Source of the DNA: Zoroaster sp. YZ-2022 | Taxonomy: Eukaryota; Echinodermata; Asteroidea; Forcipulatida; Zoroasteridae | DNA length: 64,000 nucleotides | Reading direction: 5' to 3' | NCBI GenBank assembly: GCA_029582265.1 | Contig: CM055823.1 | Span: forward strand, 8,778,821 to 8,842,820 | Shown: piece by piece, positions 24,216 through 36,740 of the stretch | Numbering within the stretch: the stretch's first letter is position 1 | Layout: each line of letters starts with the position of its first letter | The notes under the pieces: model-generated | Database searches by the model: none | What the model was told of the DNA's origin: nothing | What the model saw: only the letters and a program-made list of their open reading frames with translations | Translations under genes and position numbers: made by a program

Positions 24216-25370
24216 GTTATAACATGACACAATAATCGACTGGATACTTGCATGAATCACACTGTGGAAGTTCCTTTCACTGCTTATCCGAAGATTCGAG
24301 ATACGCCATGAATATGAGCACTAATTTTGATTACTGTTATATTTTCTTCTTTATCCGTTCATGGATATCATCCGTGGACAAATGATCGAGTTCACCAAGA
24401 AATTCCTGAAATTTTTACATCGACGACTTTAAAATGTTTTACCTTACGTTTTGTAATCCAAGAAACGTACTCCTCGTTGTGTTTTATTTCTCTTATGTCA
24501 TTTACCTTTGGCATGCTTTCATTTCCTGTCCATTCTCTCTCTGTATTCCTTTTGTTCTTGTTTTGGTTTTGTTTTTTCTGTTTTTTCTTTCTTTGACAAG
24601 CATTTCACAGAGTTGCAGGGCTAAACCATTGATTGGCCATCAAAGCTCCTATTAAGAGCTTTCCAGTTTGATCTCTCGATTTCTTTCTGTTCCATTGACC
24701 TAGTTAATGTCTGTCAGGAACAATGTGGTATTTTTCACCAATTGCTCCTTTTTAAACAAAAAATAAAATACTAAAAAATTAATAATTCAGCACACTGTGC
24801 GCTGTGCCCGGATAGGGTCTATCTCGTACACACGCATAGGGGTATACATACATGTTACACTATGCATGTACATTGTACACTGTATACAGCGACATCAGCA
24901 TAAAAACCGAGTCATGGATACAATTGTGCTAATGCGACCTCCATTACCAAAATTCGGGAAATAAAATGAATGAATTGAATCAACAGCCTTGAATCTTTCT
25001 GTAATCGTAAATGTATGTGTTTCTTTGTTTTCCCATTGGATATCCAATGTAAGAATTGTTGTGCAAGAATTGTGATTTGTGGGCGGTTTCTTTTAAACGA
25101 TGGTCAATTACTAGGCACAAGTAATGCATACACACAATGTATACACATGAACGACTTCACGTGCAGCGAAGCAGTTCCTGCGCCTACCAAAACCAATGAT
25201 ATTATGTTATGTTGTTCGTTCTTTTAAATTTTTTTATGGTCACTGTCCGAATGTACATGTACGCTTACAGTGTGTGTGATATGGATTCATGCACTAAGTA
25301 TGCAATGTGGCACAAGGGGGTTTTCTAATAGCTAAGAGTGAGGGCAAAATGATGTAAACTAAAACCGTTC
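24216..25370. other. No recognised gene
   Basis: Non-coding. A T/C-rich tract at 24530-24595 and a TACATGTA-rich patch at 24840-24890 are the only visible structure. Confidence 0.45.
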
Positions 25371-25440
25371 CGGATGGAGCCTTGGTCATAGCTGGCAGAA
25401 TGTGGGTTCGGAACCTAACTGGGACTATATGGGGCAATAT
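25371..25440 (+). mobile_element. Fragment of tRNA-derived SINE head
   Basis: GCAGAATGTGGGTTCGGAAC followed by CTAACTGGGACTATATGG matches the B-box region of the SINE at 12750-12785 with a few changes. Body and tail are absent. Confidence 0.6.
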
Positions 25441-26625
25441 TGGGGTTCCCAGAATACATTGGAAGGTCACATGACTCTAATGTCCTGTTCAGGAGTTCAA
25501 AAATTGACAATAAAACCTGACAAAACACACGGATTAAAATGTCTTGCTATATATGTCACAAATATAGTATTTTTGAAGTAGAAATTCATTTGGACTTGTT
25601 CAGAATAAACGGTTGCCATGGCACCATGAACCCCCATTATTATCATTGATTTTTCTGAATGGGTCCCAAAGAGAATAAGTAGGAAAAAACCAGTTAATTT
25701 TCAGCGTGATCGGACAAAGCGTTTGCAGATATTTGCTTGATTTTTAAATTACACTTTCAGTGGATCAAGGCTTAACATTCGAAACCATCGGGAGCCTCTT
25801 CATCATCCAAATTCAATTGAAAACTGTATTGTCATTCGTCGTGTTATGATCATAACTAATTGGTTTCGCATCACAGAATGCAATTTTAATTTGTAGCGAT
25901 ACATATCAGTGACGAGAGGATGATGGTGCATTACATTCATTACAACTTTATAACTTGAATATTATTTGCTGCACGACGTTGTTTATTTACTGTTATTTTG
26001 ATTATATATTTTCTAAGAGGCAATTTCCCACCAATGTTGAGTCAACAATTGCATTTGCGTCAAGAATCATGAACAGTTAACTTTCAACCATGATAATTTA
26101 TCTGTTCACATTCCTCTTGCTTATAATGGGAAATTACTGCCGTTTGTTTACATGCGAAATTAGTGGTAGTTTCCATGTAATATGTCTACCCACTCAGTAA
26201 TGAGTAACACAGTAATTTTAATCATGTCAATTGTTTATTGGCTGTCCATCAGTAAAAGCCTAGCGGATCAACTGAACTGTCATACAAAATCCAACTTTAT
26301 TATTACATTAACATAAACGTAACTTAGCATACATGTATGGCACATCTAAGGCTAGTTCATTGTATCTTTCCTCTACAGTTCATTTCCACCAATATATCAT
26401 TCTTTCCTTGCATGTCATTACGTTGAATTTAATTAGCATATACATTCCTATTATTGCAAAGATCGTGTTTTACCAAAGTCTCTTCTGATATTTAACGCGC
26501 GGTTTATTGGCGAAAACTAATTTGGCTTTTGACACAGATTAATTTGCTGTGTTTAGTCATGCACGGTGCTAATAGTATTAATTATGGGACAATTGTTGCA
26601 GAAATCACACGAATCCAGATAAGGG
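25441..26625. other. No recognised gene
   Basis: Ordinary AT-rich non-coding sequence without repeats I can pair or ORFs above noise. Confidence 0.45.
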
Positions 26626-26906
26626 AGGGCCAAAGGGCCGAAGTCACGGGTACAGCCAAGCCTTTTGACAAGCCTGGCCAGGCCTAGGCTTACCTGGCCT
26701 CTAATGGTGTCTTTTGTGAGTCCCTAATCCTGTAATACACAGTACCTGTAATCAATCACATAACCTGGGAGCTGGAGGGCTCCTGGCCCAGGCAGGCAGC
26801 AAAGAGCTCATTATATGGGCCAGTAGGCAGGCAGGGGAATGCGTGGGCCTGGCTGGGCTTCCTACTCAAAGGCTTGGCTGCACCTCTGACTTTGGCCTCT
26901 TGTCCT
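26626..26906. mobile_element. GC-rich foldback/MITE element
   Basis: The left arm GGGCCAAAGGGCCGAAGTCA plus ACAGCCAAGCCTTTTGA mirrors the right arm TCAAAGGCTTGGCTGCACCT plus CTGACTTTGGCCTC. The termini are imperfect inverted repeats of about 50 bp. The interior is full of CCTGGCC and AGGCAGGCAG runs. It is clearly GC-richer than its surroundings. Class not determined. Confidence 0.75.
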
Positions 26907-27567
26907 AAGGCTTTAACAAAATAATCCCCAACAGCTATGCTTCATATCACCAATAACCATGTGTCCAAAGTTTGTGTCAGTGTGTTATACAATGTTGCCA
27001 AATATTGAAACGTTTAAAAGTATTCAAGAGCAAATGATATTTTTATTAAACCTTTAAAACCTTATACTCACTCAATCAACTAATTACAAATCTCAAATTT
27101 TATAATTTAATTACCTTTATATAAACCGGATGGCAGGTAAATGTATAAATGTATGTACATTTACATCAATCTGCTTACCCGTTCGTTGTTCGTTAGCTCG
27201 TTCTTTTCTCTGACCTTCACTCTAAGTACTTCGAAACATTACAATATTATTTTTCAGTTAAACAAATGGTTTGTTTTATAAACGCGTGGGTGCTGTATGC
27301 TGGACTTGGTATCAGTATTTGACTCGCTGAGGCATCGCTCACTCTACTGTATTTTTACAAAACATATTTTAGTAATACAACCACAAAAAGGCCCTGTGTC
27401 CCAAGTTATTGTGTGATCCCGCTACTGCTATGCTACCCAATTGTTTTGCATCCCGAGACCGGACGGGGCTTGATCCTGGCCACTCGGACAAATATGGTTG
27501 GGCCTCTGACCTGGCTCCCATGAAACCAATAGATAATTGGCATAAGTGGACCGTCTACCAACATAGT
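26907..27567. other. No recognised gene
   Basis: Non-coding. The ORF at 27409-27696 overlaps the tRNA-like segment that follows and is not supported. Confidence 0.4.
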
Positions 27568-27640
27568 GCTGATGGCTCAGTTGCTGTACAGAGCACTCGT
27601 AATGGTATTCGAGAAGTCGCGGGTTCGGTCAACGTATCAA
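27568..27640 (+). mobile_element. tRNA-like SINE head
   Basis: GATGGCTCAGTTGCTGTACA resembles an A box and CGCGGGTTCGGTCAAC a B box, about 45 bases apart, with an anticodon-arm-like hairpin weakly between. It is a different family from the SINE at 12.7 kb. Mismatches at conserved positions make a functional tRNA unlikely. A related A-box block occurs on the minus strand in the array at 39.6-40.0 kb. Confidence 0.55.
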
Positions 27641-28276
27641 CAAATTGTTCAATTATTGAGTTGTTTTTAAAAGGTCTGTTGAACGACATGGAGTAAAGAT
27701 ATTCAGGGCATACATTTCGCGGGGGCGATATAAACATTATGGGGGTTACTGAGCGCAAATGGCTAGGGCTCGATAACTACCAATGCTGTGTCTCCAACAA
27801 AAAATAGTTGAGGTTTTGCTTACTTTGCTATACTAGAGAGAAAAAAAACTTCAGTGGACATGCTTGGAGATAAATTTTGATCAACAAGCTTCAAATCTTT
27901 GTAAGGGAAACAGGCCTATATGCAGGTACCCAACGTATTTATAATTGAATGAATGCACGATATCAAAACTGAACATCGACTTGTTTACGTAATTTGTCTG
28001 CACTTATGATACAGAAGATAAAAAGCATTAAAGGGAATATAAGGAGTGCAATATTATATACATGTTTTAACATCTATCCAAGCTTCTGGATAGTTGAAAC
28101 AAAAACAGGAAGTCTATATTTTTGACGAAAAAGTGAAGATTAGTATATTGTTTATTTTCTTTTAAAGAAGTCAAGCTTATCCTTGTCTTTGAATTTCAAG
28201 AAATCAGTCGTTGCCACTCTTCAAAAATGTACTGATTTTTAACTATACACTCGGTTGACAAAAAGAAAATATATAA
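27641..28276. other. No recognised feature
   Basis: AT-rich non-coding sequence preceding the TAA tract. Confidence 0.4.
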
Positions 28277-29414
<1,138 letters not shown>

Positions 29415-29807
29415 AGGCGTCGAGGACAAGAAACACTGCGACAAGATCGGCTCTCGATTCAAGCGGAAAATATTTGTTGTTTCCGTCGTATAATCATCAC
29501 CAAAAGTGTACTCCTTGTAGGTTGCTACCGAGAGTAGACTCCTTACAGGGTCAAAGTTTCAACATCGACCATTAAAGATCTTGTGGCTTTTACTGTCAAA
29601 ACGCTTTGGATTTCTCCGATTCGGAAGACTCTTTACAACGTACGTTACTCAGTGTATATAGTTAGCAGTGAGACGCGCACGTTCCATTTGCGTCCTTTAA
29701 GAACATCTTGATAGCAACTAACGCCGAGTGAACTACTGCAGGGTGAAATACACATCGCTTTTGCATGTAATTTCCTGAAACAATACAACTCTTTCTCTCA
29801 CAATTTT
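29415..29807. other. Possible 5' untranslated region of the following LINE
   Basis: After the TAA tract the composition becomes more GC-rich (GGCGTCGAGGACAAGAAACA), as in the coding part at 29808. No ORF of its own. Confidence 0.35.
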
Positions 29808-30964
29808 GTGATGATAATGAATGCTATGCAGCATCAACTCAACGGTGAATCAGCGACGAACTCTCGAAGAGGGAAGTCCATCGCCTGTTCTGGTCGGTAT
29901 GTTTGGAGCAGGTACCGCCAGATCGTATACACAATTGCTCAGAACAATAACAGAATTCGTGCTGTAAACAGGAGAAAGTGGAGTAAGGACGATAACAGAA
30001 TTGCAATGGAATGTTTTATAAAGGGGAGCAAGCCAGAGAACAGAGGGTACAGAAGGAGAATGATTAGCATATATGGCAGGATAAAGGCATGTTTGAAATA
30101 AGCGAACAGCGGCTTGCCGACCAGGTAAAAACAAATCAAACACCATAATCAGTGGCTAACGAAAGTTGAGGTGGAAGAGATGAGGAGTAATATCACCGGA
30201 CAGAGGCTAGGGATGATGCTGACGAGTGCAGGAGGAGGAACTGGACAACGTGGTCGCTGGTGAGCTGGCAAGTGTCTCCAGAGTGCGGATGAGGTCAGTG
30301 GAGGAGGGAGTAGAAGAGGAACAGAAGACTTGACGGAAGAAGAGCTAGAGATTAGGGAAGAGGATTGAAGAGGTAATGGTATCGGTAAAAGGGACAGGTA
30401 AGTGGAGTATTCACTGCATTGCGCCAGGTCCCATGGAAAAAGCTGACAAATGTGTCCCAGCTATGGTAAGTAGAATCCTTGGGACGGTAAGTACTACTAA
30501 TCTTTCTGAAATTAACGATCTTGTCTTTGCAGGTGCAGTTGTAGTAGGAGAGATCAGGGTAAAATCTTCACATTCACAATCACGACATAAAGATAATAAA
30601 CCTGGTGGAAACGCAGACTTGAGGGCCAAATTAACGATTTACGCAAAGATCTCAGTAGAATAGAGCAAATGGATAGAGGTGCAATGTGGAAAGATTCAGA
30701 TATGAGGAACAGATTAATGAAGAAGTATCAAGTAAAAGGAAAGGGGATGAGTGTAGTTAAGGAGGAAATAAGCAAGGGTTAAGGCGAAGGAAGGCCATGC
30801 GAAAGTAAAGAGGTACGATGACAGAGTCAACAGTTTCATCAAAATCGCCTATTCAATACAAATCAACGTCAATTATTCAAAAGAAATGGACGGGAAAGTG
30901 ACAACTCACAAGTGGGCCCTGAGACCAGCAGAGGCAAGGAATTTTTGGGGTGGCCTTTGGGATC
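29808..30964 (+). pseudogene. N-terminal part of a LINE-type pol ORF, broken by gap
   Basis: The segment 29808-30101 encodes RKWSKDDNRIAMECF and ENRGYRRRMISIYGR. A shifted frame then gives SEQRLADQVKTNQ. Near 30740-30960 other frames give RYD.RVN.F..NRLFNTN, LFKR and FWGG.W. This order (Lys/Arg-rich N-terminus, EQRLADQ, YD.R..QF..N..F, FW..IW) is what I recall of the region before the RT in some animal non-LTR elements. The RT itself would be inside or beyond the N gap. At least three frame breaks. Family level is uncertain. Confidence 0.6.
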
Positions 30965-31464
30965 NNNNNNNNNNNNNNNNNNNNNNNNNNNNNNNNNNNN
31001 NNNNNNNNNNNNNNNNNNNNNNNNNNNNNNNNNNNNNNNNNNNNNNNNNNNNNNNNNNNNNNNNNNNNNNNNNNNNNNNNNNNNNNNNNNNNNNNNNNNN
31101 NNNNNNNNNNNNNNNNNNNNNNNNNNNNNNNNNNNNNNNNNNNNNNNNNNNNNNNNNNNNNNNNNNNNNNNNNNNNNNNNNNNNNNNNNNNNNNNNNNNN
31201 NNNNNNNNNNNNNNNNNNNNNNNNNNNNNNNNNNNNNNNNNNNNNNNNNNNNNNNNNNNNNNNNNNNNNNNNNNNNNNNNNNNNNNNNNNNNNNNNNNNN
31301 NNNNNNNNNNNNNNNNNNNNNNNNNNNNNNNNNNNNNNNNNNNNNNNNNNNNNNNNNNNNNNNNNNNNNNNNNNNNNNNNNNNNNNNNNNNNNNNNNNNN
31401 NNNNNNNNNNNNNNNNNNNNNNNNNNNNNNNNNNNNNNNNNNNNNNNNNNNNNNNNNNNNNNNN
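30965..31464. other. Assembly gap (500 N)
   Basis: Exactly 500 N, the usual placeholder for a gap of unknown size. The four ORFs spanning it are artefacts. Confidence 1.
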
Positions 31465-31837
31465 CAAATGCCACTCGTTTACAGTTTCTTCTAAGAAATG
31501 CAACTACACAGACGCCATTCAAGGAGAAAGGGCAATTACAACACGCGGCATTCTAGACAAAGCAAGCGCCTGGTACTTTGTCACCCGCTGCTCAGTCTAA
31601 TCTTCAAAGATCGGGATTTGTTTTACCGCAACTTGATTGATGTCTTCTTGCGTACTACGCTCCAAAAATGGAAGGGTCGATTTAAAAAAAATAGATTAAG
31701 GTTAACCGAACCGGAAAAACGTAACCGTGTAACCGTTTGAACGGTCGGTTAACCGTGTAACCGTGTAACCGTTGCAGGCTTAGTTGGGAGTGACAAACAA
31801 ATTTTGAGTGTCTTTAATTGTTAAACCTATACAAGGG
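31465..31837. other. No gene; small GTAACCGT repeat
   Basis: Non-coding. At 31692-31772 the motif GTAACCGT recurs with its inverse ACGGTCGGTTAACCG, giving a short inverted/tandem patch. Confidence 0.6.
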
Positions 31838-31927
31838 TTAAAGGTTGATGAAGAACATAGGAAATTTAGTGGATCAGAGTGGCCTCCATGTGAAGTAGGG
31901 TTAATAAGCATGTTGTATAACACTTAC

Positions 31928-32215
31928 AAAAATGTCCTGTAACACGCCCACATGAGTGGAGACATTCCATTACCATCCAGCATGTTAGCATCCTGTCCCT
32001 TAGCGATCAGGTATGCCACAATCGCTGTGTGTCCATACTGACAGGCTAGGTGTATCCCGCTGACACCCTCCCCATCTCGAAGCGACGGGTCCGCTCCGTA
32101 TTGCATTAGGAGTACCACCATGGGGAGGTGACCTTGACGAGATCCCCAGTGCAGAGGTGTGGAGTTCAGATCCCCACCGAGCTGATCAATGATTGCACCT
32201 TGATTGATGAGGTAC
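31928..32215 (-). CDS. ZDHHC17: ZDHHC17/HIP14-like ankyrin-repeat exon, copy 1
   Basis: A 288-nt exon with acceptor CCTTTTTCTCAG| before 32215 and donor |GTAAGTG at 31927. It encodes about 3 ankyrin repeats: [74 protein letters not shown] and [15 protein letters not shown]. The [14 protein letters not shown] and AYLIAKGQD stretches are typical of the ankyrin domain of the palmitoyltransferase ZDHHC17 (HIP14), which docks substrates in Golgi membranes (family knowledge). Phase 2 at both ends. The exon and both intron flanks (31838-32290) are nearly identical to 63561-64000. No other exon of this copy is visible; the next ones would lie left of or within the gap. Confidence 0.85.
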
Positions 32216-32289
32216 CTGAGAAAAAGGATGTGGAGTGAAACATTGTTATTATCAGACAGCGTATCTCCTGCCAGTTCAAAAGTGGCCAT

Positions 32290-32636
32290 CCTTGCTGATT
32301 TTACAACCTACAATCCCAATTTTACAACCTATGTAGCATGTACAGTAAGAATTGCTTTAAAAATGAAATACGCACGTACAAATGGAAAACGGGGTATTTT
32401 GTGTTAAATTGTGCGATTGTTCCATCTTTGTTTTTTGATTCTAGGTTACTGATGGGTGTTTTATAAGCGCATGTGCTTTTTTTGTTACAGCCAGTCACAT
32501 AAGAGACACTTTATTGAAGCATTAAAAGTAGTTAACAAATAGCATTTATAAAGTGCCAAATTTATGTCAATAGTAGTCTTGATTCAAATTTAAAAAAAAA
32601 AAATAATAATAATAATGTGGACTTATATAGCGCACA
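32290..32636. other. Intron or intergenic sequence
   Basis: No feature beyond a short (AAT)n run at 32600-32615. It probably continues the intron upstream of ankyrin exon copy 1. Confidence 0.4.
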
Positions 32637-33590
32637 TTAGGCTTGTGCGAATAATTCGATTATTCGAATATTCGCGAATAGTACGTTGTTGCTAATCGTA
32701 CTCGTGGTTTTTGAATTATTCGATAAATCTCGCAGGCGCGAATACCTGCAACTATTCGCGAATAATGATCAATTGCCTTTGAACCATTCATAACTTGCGG
32801 CCGTGAAGCGTTTGCTTACTATTCACGACTGCTATTTACAAGTAATCCTATTAAGCTGGCAATTACACTGTTTTGTCTAGTCATGGTAGTACTTGTAGTG
32901 TTTGCAAATAGTAATGCCTTTGAGGAAGCCGACATGGCAGGCTGGATGGTCGTGACTGCAGCGAGTGTTACCTGCAAATAATGTATTGCCTTTACACGGC
33001 ATACAAATTGCGGTCGTGAACTGTTCGTTAACTATTCGCAAACTATTCGCGAGTAATGCTGCCAATTGCACTGTTCTAGGCACTGCTGGTAGTTGTACGC
33101 ATTGTAGTATTCGCGAATAGTACTCACAAGTAATGCCTTTGAGGAAGCCGACAGGGCAGGCTGGATGGCTGTGACTGCAGCGATTGTTACCTGCAATAAT
33201 GTATTGCCTTTACACAGCATAAAAATTGCGGTCGTGAACTGTTTGCGAACTATTCGCGAATACTATTCGCGAGTAATGCTGCCATAATTGTGCTGTTCTG
33301 TCCAGGCACTGCTGGTAGTGGTACACATTGTAGTATTCGCGAATAGTACTCGCGAGTAATGCCTTTGAGGAAGCGACAGGGCAGGCTGGATGGCTGTGAC
33401 TGCAGCGATTGTTACCTGCAATAATGTATTGCATTTGGACTGCATAAAAATTGCGGTCGCGAACTGTCTGCCAACTATTCATGACTACTATTCGCAACTA
33501 CTACTCGCGAGTAACACTGCCAAATTACACCGTTTTGTCAAGGCAGTGGTACGCATTGTAGTATTCGCGAATAGTACACGCATAGCCGTT
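32637..33590. repeat. Tandem repeat with TTCGCGAATA palindromes, unit about 222 bp
   Basis: GCCTTTGAGGAAG recurs at about 32915, 33137 and 33360, each followed by GGCAGGCTGGATGG, GACTGCAGCGA and TTACCTGCAA. Between them lie palindromic TATTCGCGAATAGTACTCGC stretches. The start (GTGCGAATAATTCGATTATT) looks like an hAT-type terminus, so the whole may be a transposon with internal tandem repeats. The small ORFs are not genes. Confidence 0.75.
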
Positions 33591-33708
33591 ATCATCATTC
33601 AGCAGGTAACAGTCGCTGCAGTCACAGCCAGCCAGCCTGCCATAGCTTCCATAGCAGGCTGGCTGGCTGTGACTGCAGCAACTGCTACCTGCTGAATGAT
33701 GATAACGG
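33586..33708. repeat. Near-perfect 55-bp-arm hairpin
   Basis: Arms 33586-33640 and 33654-33708 are complementary at 53 of 55 positions around a 13-base loop. They begin CCGTTATCATCATTCAGCAG. The inner part (GCAGGCTGGCTGGCTGTGAC) is related to the 222-bp tandem unit just to the left, so the hairpin looks like an inverted duplication of that unit. Confidence 0.95.
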
Positions 33709-33867
33709 TGCACTCATTTGTCCTAAGTAACTGTCTCGTAATTGTTCTGTTCATAGCCTTGCTGATGTCTAAAGCGTTTAAGAATAAATGTAATACAGTG
33801 TAATACATTTGTATAAAGAATAAATCACTTCATCACTGCCAGCAACTGGACAATAGGCATTCTGGAG

Positions 33868-34000
33868 CAGTGGCGTAACTAGGGAACAATTTTCAGGGGA
33901 CTAGGGTTTGCACCACTTTTTCTAGGGGGAATATCAATACTTGAATCCTGCAGTCTCAAACAGTGACCTATTTTTTCTAAATTCTGCACCCGCGGGGGGT
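33868..34000 (+). mobile_element. Single hAT-like terminus
   Basis: CAGTGGCGTAACTAGGGAAC resembles the hAT ends at 12250 and 51025. No matching opposite end was found, so the limits are approximate. Confidence 0.45.
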
Positions 34001-34728
34001 ACTTGCAGAGTGCTGAATGAACATACTCATATTTTTGTAGCATAAACTTGTGCTAATAGTAATTAAATTTGAACACTACAAAATCATGTAACGTTTTTGT
34101 TTTTGAAGAAAAGCTGGGGATGACGAATTGATGATTAAACAACTGCGATTAATTATACACTAACTTGAATGTTTCATGTTGTTTATTTATTACACATCGA
34201 TTTGTTTGAAAATGTCAATTTATTTTCATAAATATTAACTACGAAAAGCATGGTTCTATTGGTCACTGCCTTTCGCATTGCATGTGTAATTGCCTTTGCA
34301 CTTGCAGGTAATGTAAGGTCTACTGATGAGTAATGATAAATCCCACCGATTCACTTATTGCATGACGTTATTGTTTGCCACGCCCCATTTGGTTCCAAGA
34401 AAAGTTTGTCCAATAATGATAACGTAATTTGCGGTGAGCATAAGTCAATCACAAAACGCATAGGCCGTCATACAAAATCAGTTCAAGGTACACGCACCAC
34501 GTGTGTGCCTGATTAACCTAAATTGCTATAAAATAATTGCTTCAGCAGTTAGTATACAAAAACATTCCATATAGAAATACAGTTGTTATAATAGAAGTCA
34601 GAAAGCTCAACTTATGAAAGTATTTGTACATTCACCACAATATTGATTCATGTGAGTTTTTGAATTATTTCCGTATCTCAGTTTGATAAAATCTCAAATC
34701 CATGGGTGCCCGAAACACATATACAAGC
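34001..34728. other. No recognised feature
   Basis: AT-rich sequence, probably intron or intergenic between the duplicated gene parts. Confidence 0.4.
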
Positions 34729-35793
34729 ATGATGTCTTACCTGTTATGTCTAGCTCCCACATGTCATAAAAGCATGATGTCTTACCTGTTATGTCTAGCT
34801 CCCACATGTCATAAAAGCACGATGTCTTACCTGTTATGTCTAGCTCCTACATGTCTTAAAAGCATGATGTCTTACCTGTTATGTCTAGCTCCCATATGTC
34901 ATAAAAGCATGATGTCTTACCTGTTATGTCTAGCTCCCACATGTCATAAAGCATGATGTCTTACCTGTTATGTCTAGCTCCCACATGTCATAAAAGCACG
35001 ATGTCTTACCTGTTATGTCTAGCTCCCATATGTCATAAAAGCATGATGTCTTACCTGTTATGTCTAGCTCCTACATGTCTTAAAAGCACGATGTCTTACC
35101 TGTTATGTCTAGCTCCCACATGTCATAAAGCATGATGTCTTACCTGTTATGTCTAGCTCCCACATGTCTTAAAAGCATGATGTCTTACCTGTTATGTCTA
35201 GCTCCCATATGTCATAAAAGCATGATGTCTTACCTGTTATGTCTAGCTCCCACATGTCATAAAAGCATGATGTCTTACCTGTTATGTCTAGCTCCCATAT
35301 GTCATAAAAGCATGATGTCTTACCTGTTATGTCTAGCTCCCACATGTCATAAAAGCATGATGTCTTACCTGTTATGTCTAGCTCCCACATGTCATAAAAG
35401 CATGATGTCTTACCTGTTATGTCTAGCTCCCATATGTCATAAAAGCATGATGTCTTACCTGTTATGTCTAGCTCCCACATGTCATAAAGCATGATGTCTA
35501 TACCTGTTATGTCTAGCTCCCACATGTCATAAAGCATGATGTCTTACCTGTTATGTCTAGCTCCCACATGTCATAAAAGCATGATGTCTTACCTGTTATG
35601 TCTAGCTCCCACATGTCTTAAAAGCATGATGTCTTACCTGTTATGTCTAGCTCCCACATGTCATAAAAGCATGATGTCTTACCTGTTATGTCTAGCTCCC
35701 ATATGTCATAAAAGCATGATGTCTTACCTGTTATGTCTAGCTCCCACATGTCATAAAAGCATGATGTCTTACCTGTTATGTCTAGCTCCCACA
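34729..35793. repeat. 45-bp minisatellite repeating an exon-intron boundary
   Basis: About 24 units of 45 bp with very few changes (a one-base deletion in several, and C/T variants). On the minus strand every unit reads GAGCTAGACATAACAG followed by GTAAGACATCATG, a strong 5' splice site. The rightmost unit contains the real end of the exon 35773-35910. The unit is 15 codons long, so reading through gives an open repeat with MWELDITGKTSCFYD. On the plus strand the same array gives MMSYLLCLAPTCHKS repeats, taken as a shadow. Confidence 0.95.
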
Positions 35794-35910
35794 TGTCGGT
35801 TGTTGCGACTCTGACGTCATCTTGATCATCTTTGTTTTGTCTATGGTCTCTGTGTGACGTGATCTCTTGATGGTTTCCACCATTGCTGTCATCATCTTGT
35901 CTGTCCCTCT
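35773..35910 (-). CDS. Tail exon A3: hydrophilic Asp/Arg/Gln-rich exon
   Basis: A 138-nt exon with acceptor TTGACTAG| before 35910 and donor ACAG|GTAAGA at 35773/35772. It is open in phase 1-1 and encodes 45 complete residues such as RDRQDDDSNGGNHQEITSH and VRVATTDMWELDIT. It is highly polar with no membrane segment. Phase 1-1 matches the tail exons at 59.1-60.7 kb, so it is assigned to the duplicated ZDHHC17-like gene by inference. Its 3' end and the start of the intron have been amplified about 24 times to the left. Confidence 0.55.
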
Positions 35911-36012
35911 CTAGTCAATTTAAAACAAACATTATTTCCATTATAATTCTGTAGTGCAAACATTCCGCAGGTGTGGTTGTCACCTAAGGGTTTCCTGATT
36001 GGGGTCAATTGG

Positions 36013-36740
36013 TATCCTCATTGGGAGAATAGGGTTTCAATCGGGATAACAGTATCTCCCAATCAGGATAGTATAGTAGACATCGACCCCTGTGAGCCAC
36101 ACTTCTTTGTGGTATCCTCATTGGGAGAATAGGGTTTCAATCAGGATAACAGTATCTCCCAATCAGGATAGTATAGTAGACATCAACCCCCTGTGAGCCA
36201 CACTTCTTTATGTGGTATCCTCATTGGGAGAATAGGGTTTCAATCGGGATAACAGTATCTCCCAATCAGGATAGTATAGTAGACATTGACCCCTGTGAGC
36301 CACACTTCTTTATGTGGTATGCTCATTGGGAGAATAGGGTTTCAATCAGGATAACAGTATCTCCCAATCAGGATAGTATAGTAGACATTGACCCCTGTGA
36401 GCCACACTTCTTTCTGTGGTATCCTCATTGGGAGAATAGGGTTTCAATCGGGATAACAGTATCTCCCAATCAGGATAGTATAGTAGACATCAACCCCTGT
36501 GAGCCACACTTCTTTGTGGTATCTTCATTGGGAGAATAGGGTTTCAATCGGGATAACAGTATCTCCCAATCAGGATAGTATAGTAGACATTGACCCCTGT
36601 GAGCCACACTTCTTTCTGCGGTATCCTCATTGGGAGAATAGGGTTTCAATCAGGATAACAGTATCTCCCAATCAGTATAGTATAGTAGACATTGACCCTG
36701 TGAGTGTTTATACTCTGATAACAATTGTCAGCATGGACGT
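36013..36740. repeat. Minisatellite of about 101 bp, seven copies
   Basis: Units of 100-103 bp start at TTGGGAGAATAGGGTTTCAA (36021, 36121, 36223, 36326, 36429, 36528 and 36630). Each contains a near-inverted pair ATTGGGAGA/TCTCCCAAT about 35 bases apart, so each unit could fold into a hairpin. Copies differ by few bases. Confidence 0.93.

Noticed and set aside
27568..27640. Functional tRNA gene
   Set aside because: Conserved positions are mutated and the stems do not pair well.
30869..31600. ORFs with X runs at both N gaps
   Set aside because: The open frame consists of N bases; no sequence evidence.
34702..35814. Plus-strand repeat protein MMSYLLCLAPTCHKS
   Set aside because: A 45-bp unit stays open in any stop-free frame. 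Splice signals support the minus strand, and no plus-strand gene context exists.
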